Assembly: GCA_028583685.1 (NCBI GenBank)
Contig: JAMXIF010001194.1
Span: 3,690,065-3,754,064, forward strand
DNA from: Petaurus breviceps papuanus
Lineage: Eukaryota; Chordata; Mammalia; Diprotodontia; Petauridae
Reading direction: 5' to 3'
Length of the DNA stretch: 64,000 nucleotides
In this document: positions 47,214 through 58,435 of the stretch, one piece after another
Layout of the letters: each line of letters starts with the position of its first letter
Position numbering within the stretch: the first letter of the stretch is position 1
The notes under the pieces: model-generated
What the model was told of the DNA's origin: nothing
The model's input: only the letters and a program-made list of their open reading frames with translations
The model's database searches: none
Made by a program: the position numbers and the translations under genes

Positions 47214-47925
47214 GAGTTGTTTTGGAACCTTGTATTGCTGAGAGGAGCCAGGTCTATCAAAGTTAGTCATCACAAATACAATGTATCTGTAATTGTGTAC
47301 AATGATATCCTTGTTCTGCTCCCCTCACTTAGCATCAGTTCATATAAATTTTTCCAGGTTATTCTGAAGTCCATCTACTCATCATTTCTTATAGCACAAC
47401 AGTATTCCATTGCATTCATATACTACAGTTTGTTCAGCCATTCCCCAATTGATGGGCATCCTTTGATTTCCAATTCTTTATCACCACAAAAAGAGCGGCT
47501 ATTTGTACATATGGGTCCTTTTTCCATTTGTATGATCTCTTTGAGATACAGCCCTAGAAGTGGTATTGCTGGGTCAAAGGGTACACACATTTTTAGTCCT
47601 TTGGGCATAGTTCCAAATTGCTCTCCAAAGTGGTTGTGTCAGTTCACAACTCCACCAGCAATGTATTAGTGTACCAATTTTCCCACATCTTCTCTAGCAT
47701 ATATAATTTTCCCGTTTTGTCATGTTATCCAATCTGACAGGTGAGATGTGGTGCCTAAGAGTTGTTTTGATTTGCATGTCTCTAATCAGTAGTTATTTAG
47801 AGCATTTTTCATATTATTATAGATATCTTTAATTTCTTCCTCTTCAAACTGCCTGTTTACAACCTTTGACCATTTATCAATTGGGGAATGACTTGTATTC
47901 TTATAAATTTGAAATGTTCCCATTT
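47214..47925 (-). mobile_element. LINE-1 ORF2 C-terminal fragment
   Basis: The minus-strand frame at 47423-47608 reads MPKGLKMCVPFDPAIPLLGL, then EKGPICTNS, the conserved ORF2p C-terminal block. It ends at an A/T-rich simple stretch (47930-48045, AATAAT-like). Confidence 0.75.
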
Positions 47926-48045
47926 TTTAAAAAGGTAAGAGATTTGATTCTTTAAGCTAATATAAATAATAATATAAAAGAATAATAAAATAAAAAATAA
48001 TAAAATATTATTAAATAATCTAATAAAAAAGAAGCACTTGGTAAC

Positions 48046-49006
48046 AATAATATCCTAAACACCTAGACTCAGAACCTTGAGGCTGTCTTTGACTATTCCT
48101 TCTCCTTCATACTCATCTTCCTCCTTACTTTCCTCATATGGTCACATTGTTAATCCTTTCACTTCTTCCTATGTAATACATAGGAAGATTCCTTGCACCC
48201 ATTCTCTTCTCTCCACATATGCCAACACCATCCTAGTTCAAGTTATTGTCACCTTTGGACTGTACTATCTTAATAGTTTCCTACCTGGTCTTCTTGCTTC
48301 TATTCATACCCTTTAATTGTTTTTGGAGAGAGGATCTCCCCAAGTTGCCTATAACTTGAAAATACATTGACAACTTGTGGGTCTTCATCCTTCTCTTCAT
48401 TATCATGAAATCTTGGATCTGCTCTGTTTCCAGTCTGAGTCAGTTTACTCCTCCTTAAGCAACCTGTTAGTCTTCTACTCCCAGAGTTACCTTTATGCCC
48501 ACCATGGACATTTGCCCCTCTTTGCTACTGTCCTTTATGTAGCTGCTATAATAATCTTCCTAATAGATTTTGCCATATCATTTCTCTGCTAAAGGAACTT
48601 GTTGCCTGAAGGTTTAAGTTTGAACTTCTTAGCCTAACATTTAAGGCCTTAAACAATTATATACTATCTTTCAGACTTTATTTTACGTTAATCTCTCATG
48701 ATGCACTAGGACTGTGGTCTAGCTAAATACTATTTACTTTGTGACCTAATAGCTATTGTTGGAATTTGACATGCTGTCCTCCTGTCTCCATGCACACAAG
48801 CAGTCTAACTTCCATATCTGGAATGTGCTTTCTGCTCATCTCTATTTTTCAGAATACTTCCCTCTTTTAAAGGCTCAGCTTATATGTCATCTTCTACAAA
48901 AAATATTCTGTGTTTTTTCCCTTCTCAAATTTCCCTAGAGCATTCCTTTGCTTCTTTTGACATACCTTGTCTTGTCTTATCTCTATACATGTAGTTATCC
49001 CCATAG
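48046..49006 (+). repeat. LINE L2, 3' third
   Basis: A long sense L2: ctcagaaccttgaggctgtc, gcacccattctcttctctcc, ttacctttatgcccaccatg, ccatatctggaatgtgcttt, attctgtgttttttcccttc. Short open frames within it are L2 remnants. Confidence 0.65.
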
Positions 49007-49008
49007 TA

Positions 49009-49208
49009 CAGGGTTTCTAGATAACTTTGAAACTATTAAAATATATTTTTAAAAATATATTTTGATAACTTTATTTCAATATATTGCTTTCCATCGTAAT
49101 TCTACGTACTTTATATTGTGCATTTAAAAACATTATTCTGAGAAGAAATCCATAGGTTTCACCAGACTGCCAAAGCAGTCCACCACAGAAAAAAAGATTA
49201 AAAATCTG
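49009..49208. mobile_element. hAT-like MITE, second family
   Basis: Left end cagggtttctagataact, right end attaaaaatctg. The interior (ttctgagaagaaatccatag, caccagactgccaaagcagt) matches a MITE-like mammalian interspersed sequence I recall, with CAGGGGTTCTTAACC termini. Diverged; a target duplication was not resolved. Confidence 0.45.
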
Positions 49209-49209
49209 T

Positions 49210-49440
49210 GGCATAGGAGAATGTAAATGAACAAACCCGATAGAAAGAGAAATTCCATTTGAAATAACTCCAGGCAGTAATAAAAAGCACTTCGGTGTCA
49301 TCTACCTGCCCAAACACACACAGAAACTGTATGAACACAGTTATAAAACACTCTCCATGCAAATAAAGACAGAACTGATCATTGGAGAAGTATGAATTGG
49401 CTGAGTCAATATAATAATATATAATGTAATGTGATAATAA
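49210..49440 (+). repeat. LINE-1 ORF2 fragment, sense
   Basis: The plus frame reads REIPFEITPGSNKKHFGVIY then LPKHTQKLYEHSYKTLSMQI, parallel to the inverted piece at 11900-12060. Confidence 0.7.
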
Positions 49441-49479
49441 TGATATTTTCAAAGTATTTGAGAACTTTGTTTACTATAT

Positions 49480-49665
49480 CATGAGACCATAGGCTGGAAA
49501 AATGTCAGAATTCATCTGATTTTTACAGATTTTTCAGATAAAAACCTATCCCAGATTTGTAAGTGACTTTCCTAAGGTCACATAGTTGTTGTCAGTGTCA
49601 GAGCTAAAAAGTGAAATCTTCTGACTCCAAGCCTAGTATGTCTTCTAGTATAGTCTATTATACCC
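49480..49665 (-). repeat. MIR-like SINE, old
   Basis: Antisense core (gtgactttcctaaggtcaca) and cttctgactccaagcctag. Diverged. Confidence 0.55.
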
Positions 49666-49669
49666 CAAC

Positions 49670-50775
49670 ACTGCATATTTCTAATTTTATTTATTTTTAA
49701 TTTTTATTGGCTTCTTTTGTTTTATATTTCTTTTCTTCTCAGTGTATCATCTCTTTTAACAGAGATTTAAAAAGAAAGGGGAAAAAACAGTTGAGCAAAA
49801 CTAACATACTATCACACATACACATCAACTGAGTCTCATAGTATAGACAGTGTTCATCACCCATAGCCCTCCACCATTTGTTCATGCAAGTACATTTTCC
49901 CACTCTTTCTTTGAAGCCAAGCTTGGTTTCAGCATTCATTTTTGTTGTTATTCTTGAGGATTTTTTTGTTCTTTTCATTTATATTGTTGTAGCTGTATGT
50001 GTGTTTTTTCTGTTTTTATTTTATTCTTTAGTTCATATAAGTCTTCTCATGCTTCTCAGAATTTTTGCCTTCATTATTTATGGCCCAGTAATATTCCAGT
50101 GCATCTGAGTACCACAATTTAACTCTGTTTTATGGGTATCTGCATTATTTTCAGTTCTTTGGTACCACAAAAGGTGTTGTTATGCATATTTTGGTGAGTA
50201 TAGGACCTTCTGTCTTTTACCATTGTCAGGTATATTCCTAACCACTAGTGCCTGTCCAATGACTACCATCAAAGAGTGAATATGCTTTAGTTACTTTTTT
50301 AGTTCATTTCCAAATAGCTTTCCAGAATGGTTGGATTAATTCACAATTCCATTGTGCTTTTCTTTCCACAGATGTACCATTATTGAATGTTTTCATATTT
50401 TGCCATGTTTACCAGTTTGTTGGATATGTGAGGTAGAACCTTAAAGTTTTGATTTACATTTCTCTTCTTACTATTTGGAACTCTTTCATGTGGTTGTTAA
50501 ATGGTTTGCAGTTCTTTTGAGGACTATTTGTTTATATCCTTTGACAGCTTATCCATTAGGGAATGGCTCTTTTTTTTTTTTAAGCAATTAGGGTTACGTA
50601 ACTTGTTCAGGGTTACACGGCCAGTTATTTCTGGGTGTGGTGCTAAGTATCTGAGCCTGGATTCGATCCCCAGTTCATCCCAACACTGGAGCTGGTGCTC
50701 CCACTCACTGTGCCACCCAGCTGCCCTTAGGGAATGGCTCTTGGTCTTATGTTTTGTATTAGTTTCCTATATAAC
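49670..50775 (-). mobile_element. LINE-1 3' half, older
   Basis: Antisense 3' UTR and ORF2 C-terminus (cccagtaatattccagtgca, gctttccagaatggttggat), more diverged than other L1 copies here. Interrupted by the SINE at 50572-50726. Confidence 0.65.
50572..50726 (-). repeat. SINE, right-monomer type, with 16-bp target-site duplication
   Basis: Antisense. The diagnostic cagttatttctgggtgtggt matches the right monomer of the dimeric SINE. A perfect 16-bp repeat (ttagggaatggctctt) lies at 50556-50571 and 50727-50742. Confidence 0.93.
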
Positions 50776-50929
50776 TTTGTTGTAAGTATGGCTCAAAAGC
50801 CAACACCCTCTAAGTCTAGGTTCTATGTTTAGAGAAGAAGAAGTACTCAGTAGGCACTGAACATTTACAAATGAAAAGTTTACTTTTTCTTAACAGGGCA
50901 AAGATATGCAGCAAGGATACAATGGGTCT

Positions 50930-51957
50930 TAGTTTGCCTGAGTGATTTTGGTATCTCATACGTAGATTTATTTGTTCATTGTTCATGTTCATTTTTCTTT
51001 TCTTTATTTGTATATTTTTTTTCAATTTTAAACTTAAATACAAAATGAGAAAAGAAAAAAAAAACTGCTGTGTATACAGCAGACCATGAGAGGATTCAAT
51101 ATAAAACAATAAAGTTTCCATTTCAAGAAAACTTATATAAGTACTACACATTGTTTTCTAAGTTACCCAGCTTTTCTTTGCTTTCTTGTTTCTTTTGTTC
51201 CCTGCTGTGCACTTTTTACTTTTATTTTTTTCCCCTCCCTCCCCCATCACCCTAAAGAAGGCTACAATTAAGTGTGGAGGTATATGTGTATGTATGTGTG
51301 TATGTATGTATGTGTGTATATATTATATATACACACACATACACACAGATATTTATAAGCATATATATATACTTATATACATATATGTAAGATTGTACTG
51401 TGCTTATTTCCTCCTATCATCTATTTCTCTGAAGGTGGATAGCATCTTCCTTCACAAGTCTTAAGTCTTTCCATGTTTTTCTGAATCAACCAACTAGCTT
51501 ATTATTTCCTACACCACAGCAATATTCCATCCTATTCACATCTTATCTGAGAGATTGTCTATGAAAGTTTTTTCCCCAGTTTTCTGCCTTTCTTCTATTC
51601 TTGGCTACATAGGTTTTATTTATACAAAAAAAATTTTAATTTAAAATAATTGAAATTATCCTTTTATTACTCTTCAGCAATGCTCTCACCTTATATTATA
51701 GTTTAAGATCTGATACTGCTGAATCTACTTCCTTTACTTCTTTATTCCCTTGTTTTATTTAACCTTCCTGAACTTTTGTTCTTCCAAATGAACTGTTAAT
51801 TATTTTTTTCTAACTCAATAAAACATTTTTTTAGTAATGTTATTGGGATGACAGTAAATAAATAGATTAGGTAAAATTGCCATTTAAAAAATTATATTGA
51901 CTTTACCTGCCCATGAACAATAAATATTATTTCAGTTATTTAGATCTGAGTTTATAA
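50930..51957 (-). mobile_element. LINE-1 3' UTR and ORF2, left part
   Basis: Antisense L1 with a TG/TA microsatellite inside (about 51280-51390); ORF2 remnants follow (gatctgatactgctgaatct, gaacttttgttcttccaaat). It appears to continue on the far side of the LTR block as 53690-54840. Confidence 0.6.
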
Positions 51958-53690
51958 GTGAAGGGGTTACCCATAAAGAGGGTTAGAGTTGCTCTGGAGA
52001 CCCCAAAATACCAAGATGCTGGATCCTGCCAAATGAATTTGACTCATTGAATTGAATGGGAAAGATTGAATCTTCCCATTTGATGAGGCATTTGCCTGAG
52101 GCCATAAGCCTTTCTTTGTGGCTTGGCCCAAACTTAGGTTACTAGCCTAGCCCTCCTTTGTCCACCCTTGATCCTCCCAAACCTTGCATTGTCTCATCTC
52201 CAGGTAGCCTCCAGCTACCTCCTACCCTTAATCTCTCATCACTGGAGTATGACTTCATTTGACCCCTCCTGAAGGCCCTCCCCAAACTCCTCCCCTAGAC
52301 CACCCCTAGATTCCTCCCACAACCTTTCTGTATATAAGACCCCATCTTGCCTCTGTGAGGTGTGAGAGTGCCTGAGAATTATTTATCAGGTCAGATTATT
52401 CTGGCCTCCTTGACCAAAACAAGCATCATAGATACTGAGGCTCCTTAAGAGCCTACCCAATATGGCAAACTTTTAATAAACTTTGCTTTTCTTTGGCTGA
52501 GAGAAGACTTGAGTTGAATTCATTTGGCAGGACCCAGATATTGGTATTTTGGGGTCTTGAGCATCCCTAACCCCTTGTAATGGGAATGTAAATTTGAAGA
52601 TCTTCCCTGCCCCTAGGCTAAAGTGCACCTGGAGCCTGGGGTGGGAGGCTTGTTTTTCAGTAGATACTTTTTGATTGGCCAGTGGGTCAATAAGGTTGTT
52701 ACATTCTCTGAGCCAGAAGAAGGCTATATAAGCCCTGATGTGAGGCTTTGTTTTGGGGCTCACTTTGAGAAGTGTTCTGTGATTTGATCTGGATTCTGGG
52801 AAGCCGTTGTCCAGAGCCCCCTGGCTTTGAAAAACCCAGATGTTGATTTGGTATGGATGTAATGGCTGGACAGTTTGGAAAGCTGTATACTTGATCTGTT
52901 TCTGTCTTGATAATTCTGCCTGTATACTTTGAAGTTCAGGGTGCTGACCTTTTTCCCCTTGTATTAGCAATGCCATATTCACAATGCCTATGGAAATTAC
53001 AGATATGCTGATATAATTATCCATCACAAAATACATTATGCTTGCCATATGGGGGAATAAGCTAGAAAATTTATTAAAATACCAAAAGACTGAGTCCCAA
53101 AACCAGAAAGTGAAAGCCATCAGAGTAGTTATGAAATTGGCACAGGTAGATAAAGTAGAAAGCACCCACATTCTCAAGCCTTTAAAACAGAACAGGCTAT
53201 CTCAGGCAAAGGTCCTCCTCTCCCCACTCACAGCAACCACCCAGCGTCCCGGAAGCGCGCTCCCAGCAGCTCCGGCCCCTGGCAGTCCTCAGCAGGAGTC
53301 CTTAGCAGAAATTCTGGCTGACTCAAAAAGGGCTTCGCGCTGCCGCTGCCTCTGCTGCTGCTGCCGCCATCGCCACCACTGCTAGCCACCGCAGGAACTC
53401 TAGCTTGGCTTCTGCTTCCTCTTGCTCCGCCCCTTCCTGCTACGTCAGCAAGTCCAATGGGGCATGGAAGATCTTTAAATCCCATAACCCTTACACCCCT
53501 GAACAAGGTAAACGATATATGTCTGACTGATTAAAGTAAACTTGTTAACCCATTTTGAGTTGCTTTCCTTTATCAAAGCAGATCCAAGAACCTGTGGTGG
53601 CAGCAAACCCTGAGGATGCTTGGGGTGCTTGCTGCTACACCCCTATACCTCAACATTTTATGGAACCCTGACCTCAATAGTTTGACTATA
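51958..53690 (+). mobile_element. LTR mosaic (endogenous retrovirus fossil)
   Basis: Between two L1 pieces. 51958-52577 looks like an LTR: it starts tgaaggggtta, ends taaccccttgta, and has tatataagacccc near 52331 and aataaa near 52475. 52578-53000 has a CCAAT-type box (gattggcc) and ctatataagcc near 52725. 53200-53640 is CpG-rich with ccgcccc, tacgtca, ccaat and attaaa, and may be a third LTR part. No internal gag, pol or env recognised; the whole is broken. Minus-strand open frames here are chance. Confidence 0.5.
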
Positions 53691-54840
53691 CTTATGTTAT
53701 TCCTCTTTGATGTGTTCTCCAGATCAGTTTTTCTGATGAGAGTTTCTCTTCTATTTTTTCATTCTTTTGATTTTATGATTTCTTAGAATGGCATTGGCTT
53801 TCCATTGCCAATTCTAGTTTTCAAGGAATTTTTTTAAGTTTTTGATTCTCTATTTCAGTTGGTTGAGTTTCTTTTCATAGATTTTCTTGGATTGGTCTTT
53901 TTTCTAATTTTTCTTCAGCCTCTCTTATTTGATTTTTAAAGTTCTTCCAAGAACTATTTTTGTGCTTGGGACCATTTGATATTTCTTATTGAAAAGGGAC
54001 TGGCTTTTTTAGCTCCGTTGTCTTCCTCTGAATATGAACCCAGATCTTCAGTATCACAGTAGTAACTATCTATGGTTGGGTTCTTTCTCCTTTGCTTACT
54101 CATTTTTCAAAATTTCTTTTTTGTTTTATTTTGTTTTTAGCAGCTATTAGTATAATCAGATTATAGTTCTGAAGTATAGGAAATAATCCCCCAGGTCTCA
54201 GGTCCTTCTTATTGTAATTTTCTGAGATCAGTCTTGGGGCCCAACCTTGGGCTCTCCTCTCCTCTCCTAAGCCACACGAAGGGCCCCCAACTCCCCTGTC
54301 TGGCAAATGATCCTGCTTCCTGTGGTCCCTCTGGTGGCTGCAAACTACAGCTGTCCTCTCTGCTGGAGAACCGAAACCAGGGACTCCTCTCCCACAAGTA
54401 CCCAAAGCCAGTAGGCAGCTCCTTGATAACTGGCTCACCAAGTGTGTGCTATATCCTCCTCCCTGCAGCTACAGCCTGGAAATGTGTCTGATCAGCATAA
54501 CTGTACTTGGCCATCCCTTGACTGTGGAAGGTCCTTCAGTCTTCTCCTACTCAGCTGTCTTCAAGGCAAAAATTGCTGAGGCTGCCTTCCTACCCAGCTG
54601 CCCCCAGGGCTTGTTGTTTGTTTATTCTACAGACTCAGCCTGGAGGTATTCACTTTTCACTTCATCAAACCTCTGTCTTTAGAGGTCAAGTTTTTTCTTG
54701 TGTCTACTCAAATTGTGTGAGGACAGCTGGTTTACCCTTGTTGTGTTTATTTCTCCTGCTCTGAGGCAATGTTCTATCTTTTTTCATGGAGGAAATTTGG
54801 AGAGCCTAAAGTTTTCTGAATACCCCGCCATATTCCCAGA
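53690..54840 (-). mobile_element. LINE-1 ORF1 and 5' UTR, ending next to an SLC9A8 exon
   Basis: Antisense ORF1 N-terminal remnants (53740-54110; compare 45800-46090), then a GC-richer leader to about 54840, where the minus strand reads gggaatatggcggggtattc, like the L1 5'-end ATGGCGG motif. The exon acceptor is at 54884, about 45 bp away. Confidence 0.6.
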
Positions 54841-54884
54841 ATCCTCTTCAGTGTCTGCTTCTAAAGTTTTTTTTTTGTTTATAG

Positions 54885-54968
54885 GAAGAAGAAATGTTTC
54901 GTCCAAATATGTTCTTTCTTCTCTTGCTTCCTCCTATCATATTTGAATCAGGATATTCATTACATAAG
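54885..54968 (+). CDS. SLC9A8: SLC9A8 coding exon (EEEMFRPNMFFLLLLPPIIF segment)
   Basis: An 84-nt, 28-codon exon in phase 0/0 between an acceptor with a T-rich tract (ends 54884) and a gtaaga donor (54969). It encodes EEEMFRPNMFFLLLLPPIIF then ESGYSLHK. The FFxxLLPPIIFESGY motif is a hallmark of the Na+/H+ exchanger family; it lies in the membrane helix linked to cation and inhibitor sensitivity in NHE1. An L1 5' end lies only about 45 bp upstream (see findings), so the branch-site region abuts repeat sequence. Confidence 0.96.
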
Positions 54969-55049
54969 GTAAGATATGGTAAAAGTATTTTCCATCTTGA
55001 TATAATCCTTGTATTTAGGATGGCAAATTATTTAAAAGTTATATTGATT

Positions 55050-55410
55050 TAAGAGCATTGTATTGTTGAGCCAAAAGGAGCGAGACAAAAGATCCCCGAG
55101 AGTAAAATTTGGAAGTGGATTTTATTACTACGGGACTGCTGGGACTGCCGGGGTTACATACCCAGATCAGACAGTGATTTGGCTCGGACAGTGTGCAGGT
55201 TTTTAAAGTGAGTCAGGTTACATAAGCAAAGACTACAATCAGTGATTTGACAGTGTATTTTTGAGTTTCCCTCGAGCTCATCAAAGTTTACCCTACGCTA
55301 AAATACCTGCTCACAGATCAGTTGGGGGAGGGAAGGGTGGAGTTGTGCTCAACAGTATTCATATAAACTTCGTTTCTCTTTTTTGTGATAGGAAAGGTTG
55401 TGCTAACTGT
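55050..55410 (-). mobile_element. LTR-like fragment (fossil)
   Basis: The plus strand shows ttttattactacgggactgc, consistent with a polyadenylation region read on the minus strand, in a stretch with scattered CpGs unlike its surroundings. Ends uncertain; broken. Confidence 0.35.
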
Positions 55411-55418
55411 TTAGATTT

Positions 55419-55574
55419 TTTTTTTTTTAAAGCAATTGGGGTTAAGTAACTTGCTCAAGGTTATACGGCCAGTTATTTCTGGGTGGGTAATAAGTGTCTG
55501 AGCCCAGATTTGATCCACATGTCATCCTGACACTGGAGCCAGTGCTCTTACTCGCTGTGCTACCTGGCCGCCCC
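55419..55574 (-). repeat. SINE of the dimeric family, single monomer
   Basis: Antisense monomer (cagttatttctgggtgggta) flanked by tagattt at 55412-55418 and 55575-55581. Confidence 0.82.
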
Positions 55575-55581
55575 TAGATTT

Positions 55582-55861
55582 CTGAATAAAAGCAAAAAGT
55601 AACTTTTTTTGCTGACTTAGTGTTCTGATTTCAAACTTGATGGATTTGGTAAAGTTGTCAAGGAAATGGGTTCTGAACAAGATACAGGAAGTTTCATGGC
55701 TAAATAAAAATCCCTAAACCTTATAATCAATATCAGGCCGTTTTTAAAATGAAACAAAAGAGAAATGAATCAAAGTATATCATCTTTTAAAACTCTGTAA
55801 AGGAATTGTAAATAGACTATTATGGAACATTGAAATATGTGTATGACTTTTATCTTAATTT
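55582..55861. other. Intron, no recognisable element
   Basis: AT-rich. Nothing recognised. Confidence 0.45.
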
Positions 55862-56300
55862 TTAAAATTGATGTTTTCAATCAGTCAGCAGGCATTTACT
55901 TAGTGCCCATTATGTGCCATTCACTGCGCTGAACTATGGGAATACAAGGAAAATCAGAAATAATATCTGCCCTCAGGGAGCTCCCATTCTAATTGGAGAG
56001 AACATTTAAACAACTATATACCATACTAGTTATGTAGAGATAATTTCAGAAGGAAGTTATTTGCATTAAGAGGATCTAGGAAAGGCTTCTTGCAAAAGGT
56101 AGGATTTTTTTAAGATATGAAGGAAACCAGGGGAACAATAAAGGGAGCATCCCCAGGCATGAGGGAGGACAGCCAGTGGACAAGTAGAGTCAGGAGATGA
56201 GGACTGTCCTTTGAAAGGAATAGCAAGAACTCCAGTGCCATTGCATTGTAGAGTACATAGAGGAGAGTAAAGTATAAGATTTAATTTTAAAATAGAGTAT
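55862..56300 (-). repeat. LINE L2, antisense
   Basis: Reverse of the L2 terminus: caatcagtcagcaggcattt, tgcccattatgtgccattca, ctcagggagctcccattcta, then ggatctaggaaaggcttctt. Confidence 0.65.
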
Positions 56301-56677
56301 ATAAACTTTGTATATAGAGAACAAAGTAACTTGAAGGAATTTTAGGGAAATATTTAAAATTTCCTAGAAAAGTTTTTCAAGCACATAAAACAATACTAGA
56401 TTATTAACATGATTCAGAGGAATGTCAGTTCAAAAATTCTGTCTCTTTCTGGGTTTCAGTTCCCTTCCCCATAAAACAAAGACATTGTGCTAGATACTCC
56501 TAAGTTCCTTCTTGTAACATTTTATGATTCTTTGGTACTTTTTCCTCCAAAAATTGGAACACTTTAAATTTCTTGTTTGTATATGGGTTTTAAGTTTGAA
56601 TCATTCATGTAATTTTGGGTGTGGGGTTCAGACCTAAATGAGATTGTCATTCATTGGTACAATCTCTGCTAGTTTCC

Positions 56678-56828
56678 AAATAATCTGCCTATGGAACCAT
56701 ACATAGTCTTTTAGATCAGGGAAGTATAGTATAATCTTCTAGAGCAAGGATCCCCAACACACTACACTGAAGCACCAGGACAGGACTTCCATAGTAGTTC
56801 CTGTTTCTTTAAAGATCAGTAACACTAA
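56678..56828. repeat. Local duplicate, copy A
   Basis: About 150 bp, roughly 80-85% identical by eye to 57609-57765, from aaataatctgcct to aacactaa. Shared strings include tcttctagagcaaggatcc and tttctttaaagatca. Confidence 0.8.
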
Positions 56829-56852
56829 GTATTTTGAAAATAATATCTAAGA

Positions 56853-57066
56853 AGTGTCAAATATGTGCCTGCAGGTGACAAATAGCACTCCCAAGGTCGG
56901 CCTCAACCAGATTAAAATGTAATTGGGAATTATTTTAACAATAATAATAAAAGTACAGTAAAACAAACATAATGTTAATAGGTGTTTTTCTAATTCAGAA
57001 TGCTCCTACAGAGATCCTTGTGTATGGCATAGTGGTCTCTGTTTCTATTTAAGTTTGACACTACTC
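56853..57066 (+). mobile_element. hAT-like MITE with 8-bp target-site duplication
   Basis: Starts agtgtcaaat, ends tttgacactactc, with short inverted termini (gtgtcaaa / tttgacac). Exact 8-bp repeat atctaaga at 56845-56852 and 57067-57074 fits the hAT target pattern nTCTAnAn. A second copy lies at 60576-60789. The second copy also has atctaaga just left of its start, so part of that string may belong to the element. Confidence 0.7.
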
Positions 57067-57074
57067 ATCTAAGA

Positions 57075-57608
57075 TATAAATATCATATAAAGAAAAAAGT
57101 TAACAGTGTCACAAAGAAACAGATGAATTTCCTTCTTTTAATGGGGGAAGTAACTTCATCTGCTGTTTGCCCAGTACTTGACCTTAATGTACACTTTTAA
57201 TTCCAAAACTAATATTGGCCAGGGAATTTTCATATCTTTGGTCTATCTGAATAATGAGCTTTTTTAGTGTTAGATCCCCAAAAGCAGATAAGAGTGATTT
57301 GTTTAATCTATTTAAAATTTTTAAAGTAATGGCAGCTATTTTGAGATGAAAGGAAATCACAGATGGAAATGCTTTTTTAGAAAAATAAAATGTGTTGTTT
57401 GCAATGAGTTATTTTTAAATTCTTTGTTCCTTCAAAACCCTAATATTTAAGAGATCTATAACTTAATCCATGTATTCATGTGACTGGCAAATAACAACTC
57501 TTTAAGCAATCGTCATGACTGGTATGACTGAAAAAATTGTTTCTCTGAAGAGTAACCCTGAGGTAATGAGCTTCTTTGCTTTATCCCAGCTTAACCTTTG
57601 ACAGCTGG
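57075..57608. other. Intron, no recognisable element
   Basis: Nothing recognised. Unique-looking. Confidence 0.45.
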
Positions 57609-57765
57609 CAAATAATCTGCCTCTAGGCCCATACTCAGTCTTTTAGATCAGGGTAGAAGTATAAACTGTTATCTTCTAGAGCAAGGATCCTCACCGCACC
57701 ACACTGAAGCACGAGGACAGGACTTCAGTAGTAGCTCTTGTTTCTTTAAAGATCAATAACACTAA
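57609..57765. repeat. Local duplicate, copy B
   Basis: The partner of 56678-56828 in the same orientation about 930 bp downstream. Confidence 0.8.
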
Positions 57766-58017
57766 ACAAGGAAAACCAGAAGACACATTATGGAACAAAA
57801 TAGCTAAAACAAGTAAATGTAAAGTAAAATGACTTCTCCTAGCCAGAGGATACCATCCAGATGATCCTTTTGATCTTAGTTTTATAATTTTATTTTGGTT
57901 CTTATTAGCTGGTGTGCTTTCCTAACGTGTATTTTAAAAAATCTGTGGCCTGACAATGATACTAGACCATGACAGTAGTCTTTGTACAGATTTGATAAGG
58001 GTTGGATGAAGTTAAGG

Positions 58018-58435
58018 TGCCCCAAAACTGAAGGTCCCTGATAGGGTTGGGGTCATCTAGAATGAATTGGAGGACTTAAGCATTCTTTAAGTCAAGGTGA
58101 CAAAAGTTTATTGTTACACATTTTAGTGGGCAAGAGTTCTTAGAGAACCTGCAACTTTAGAGGAGTACAGTCAAAGTTTATTATAGGATAAACTATAGTA
58201 AAACGTGCCAAATATGCTAACTAGGTGAGTCAGGGCAGGATTAGAGAGCAGTTAAGGAGTGGTCAGTTCTTAAAGGAACATGAACTTTTCCTATCTACTG
58301 TGCATGTATTTTACCCAGAGTTCAATGGGAAATAGCCCCAGGCGGGGCTACAGGGAGGTGTGGTTTTAGGCCTGAAACATCACTAAGTCAACTAATGGTC
58401 AGGACTGATTGAAAAATACCCAGGCTGCCCCATCA
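58018..58435 (-). mobile_element. Probable solo LTR (fossil)
   Basis: Starts tgccccaa and ends tgccccatca on the plus strand, so both ends fit TG...CA. Plus-strand gtttattgttac (58107 on) suggests an AATAAA-type signal on the minus strand. About 418 bp. No target duplication seen; broken and old. Confidence 0.45.

Noticed and set aside
52473-53177. 234-codon minus-strand open frame
   Set aside because: It overlaps LTR promoter modules read in the other direction and shows no recognisable domain; a chance open frame in fossil LTR sequence.
53228-53506. CpG-rich segment as a host CpG island or first exon
   Set aside because: It lies within an LTR-derived block, is short, and leads to no recognisable coding exon on either strand.
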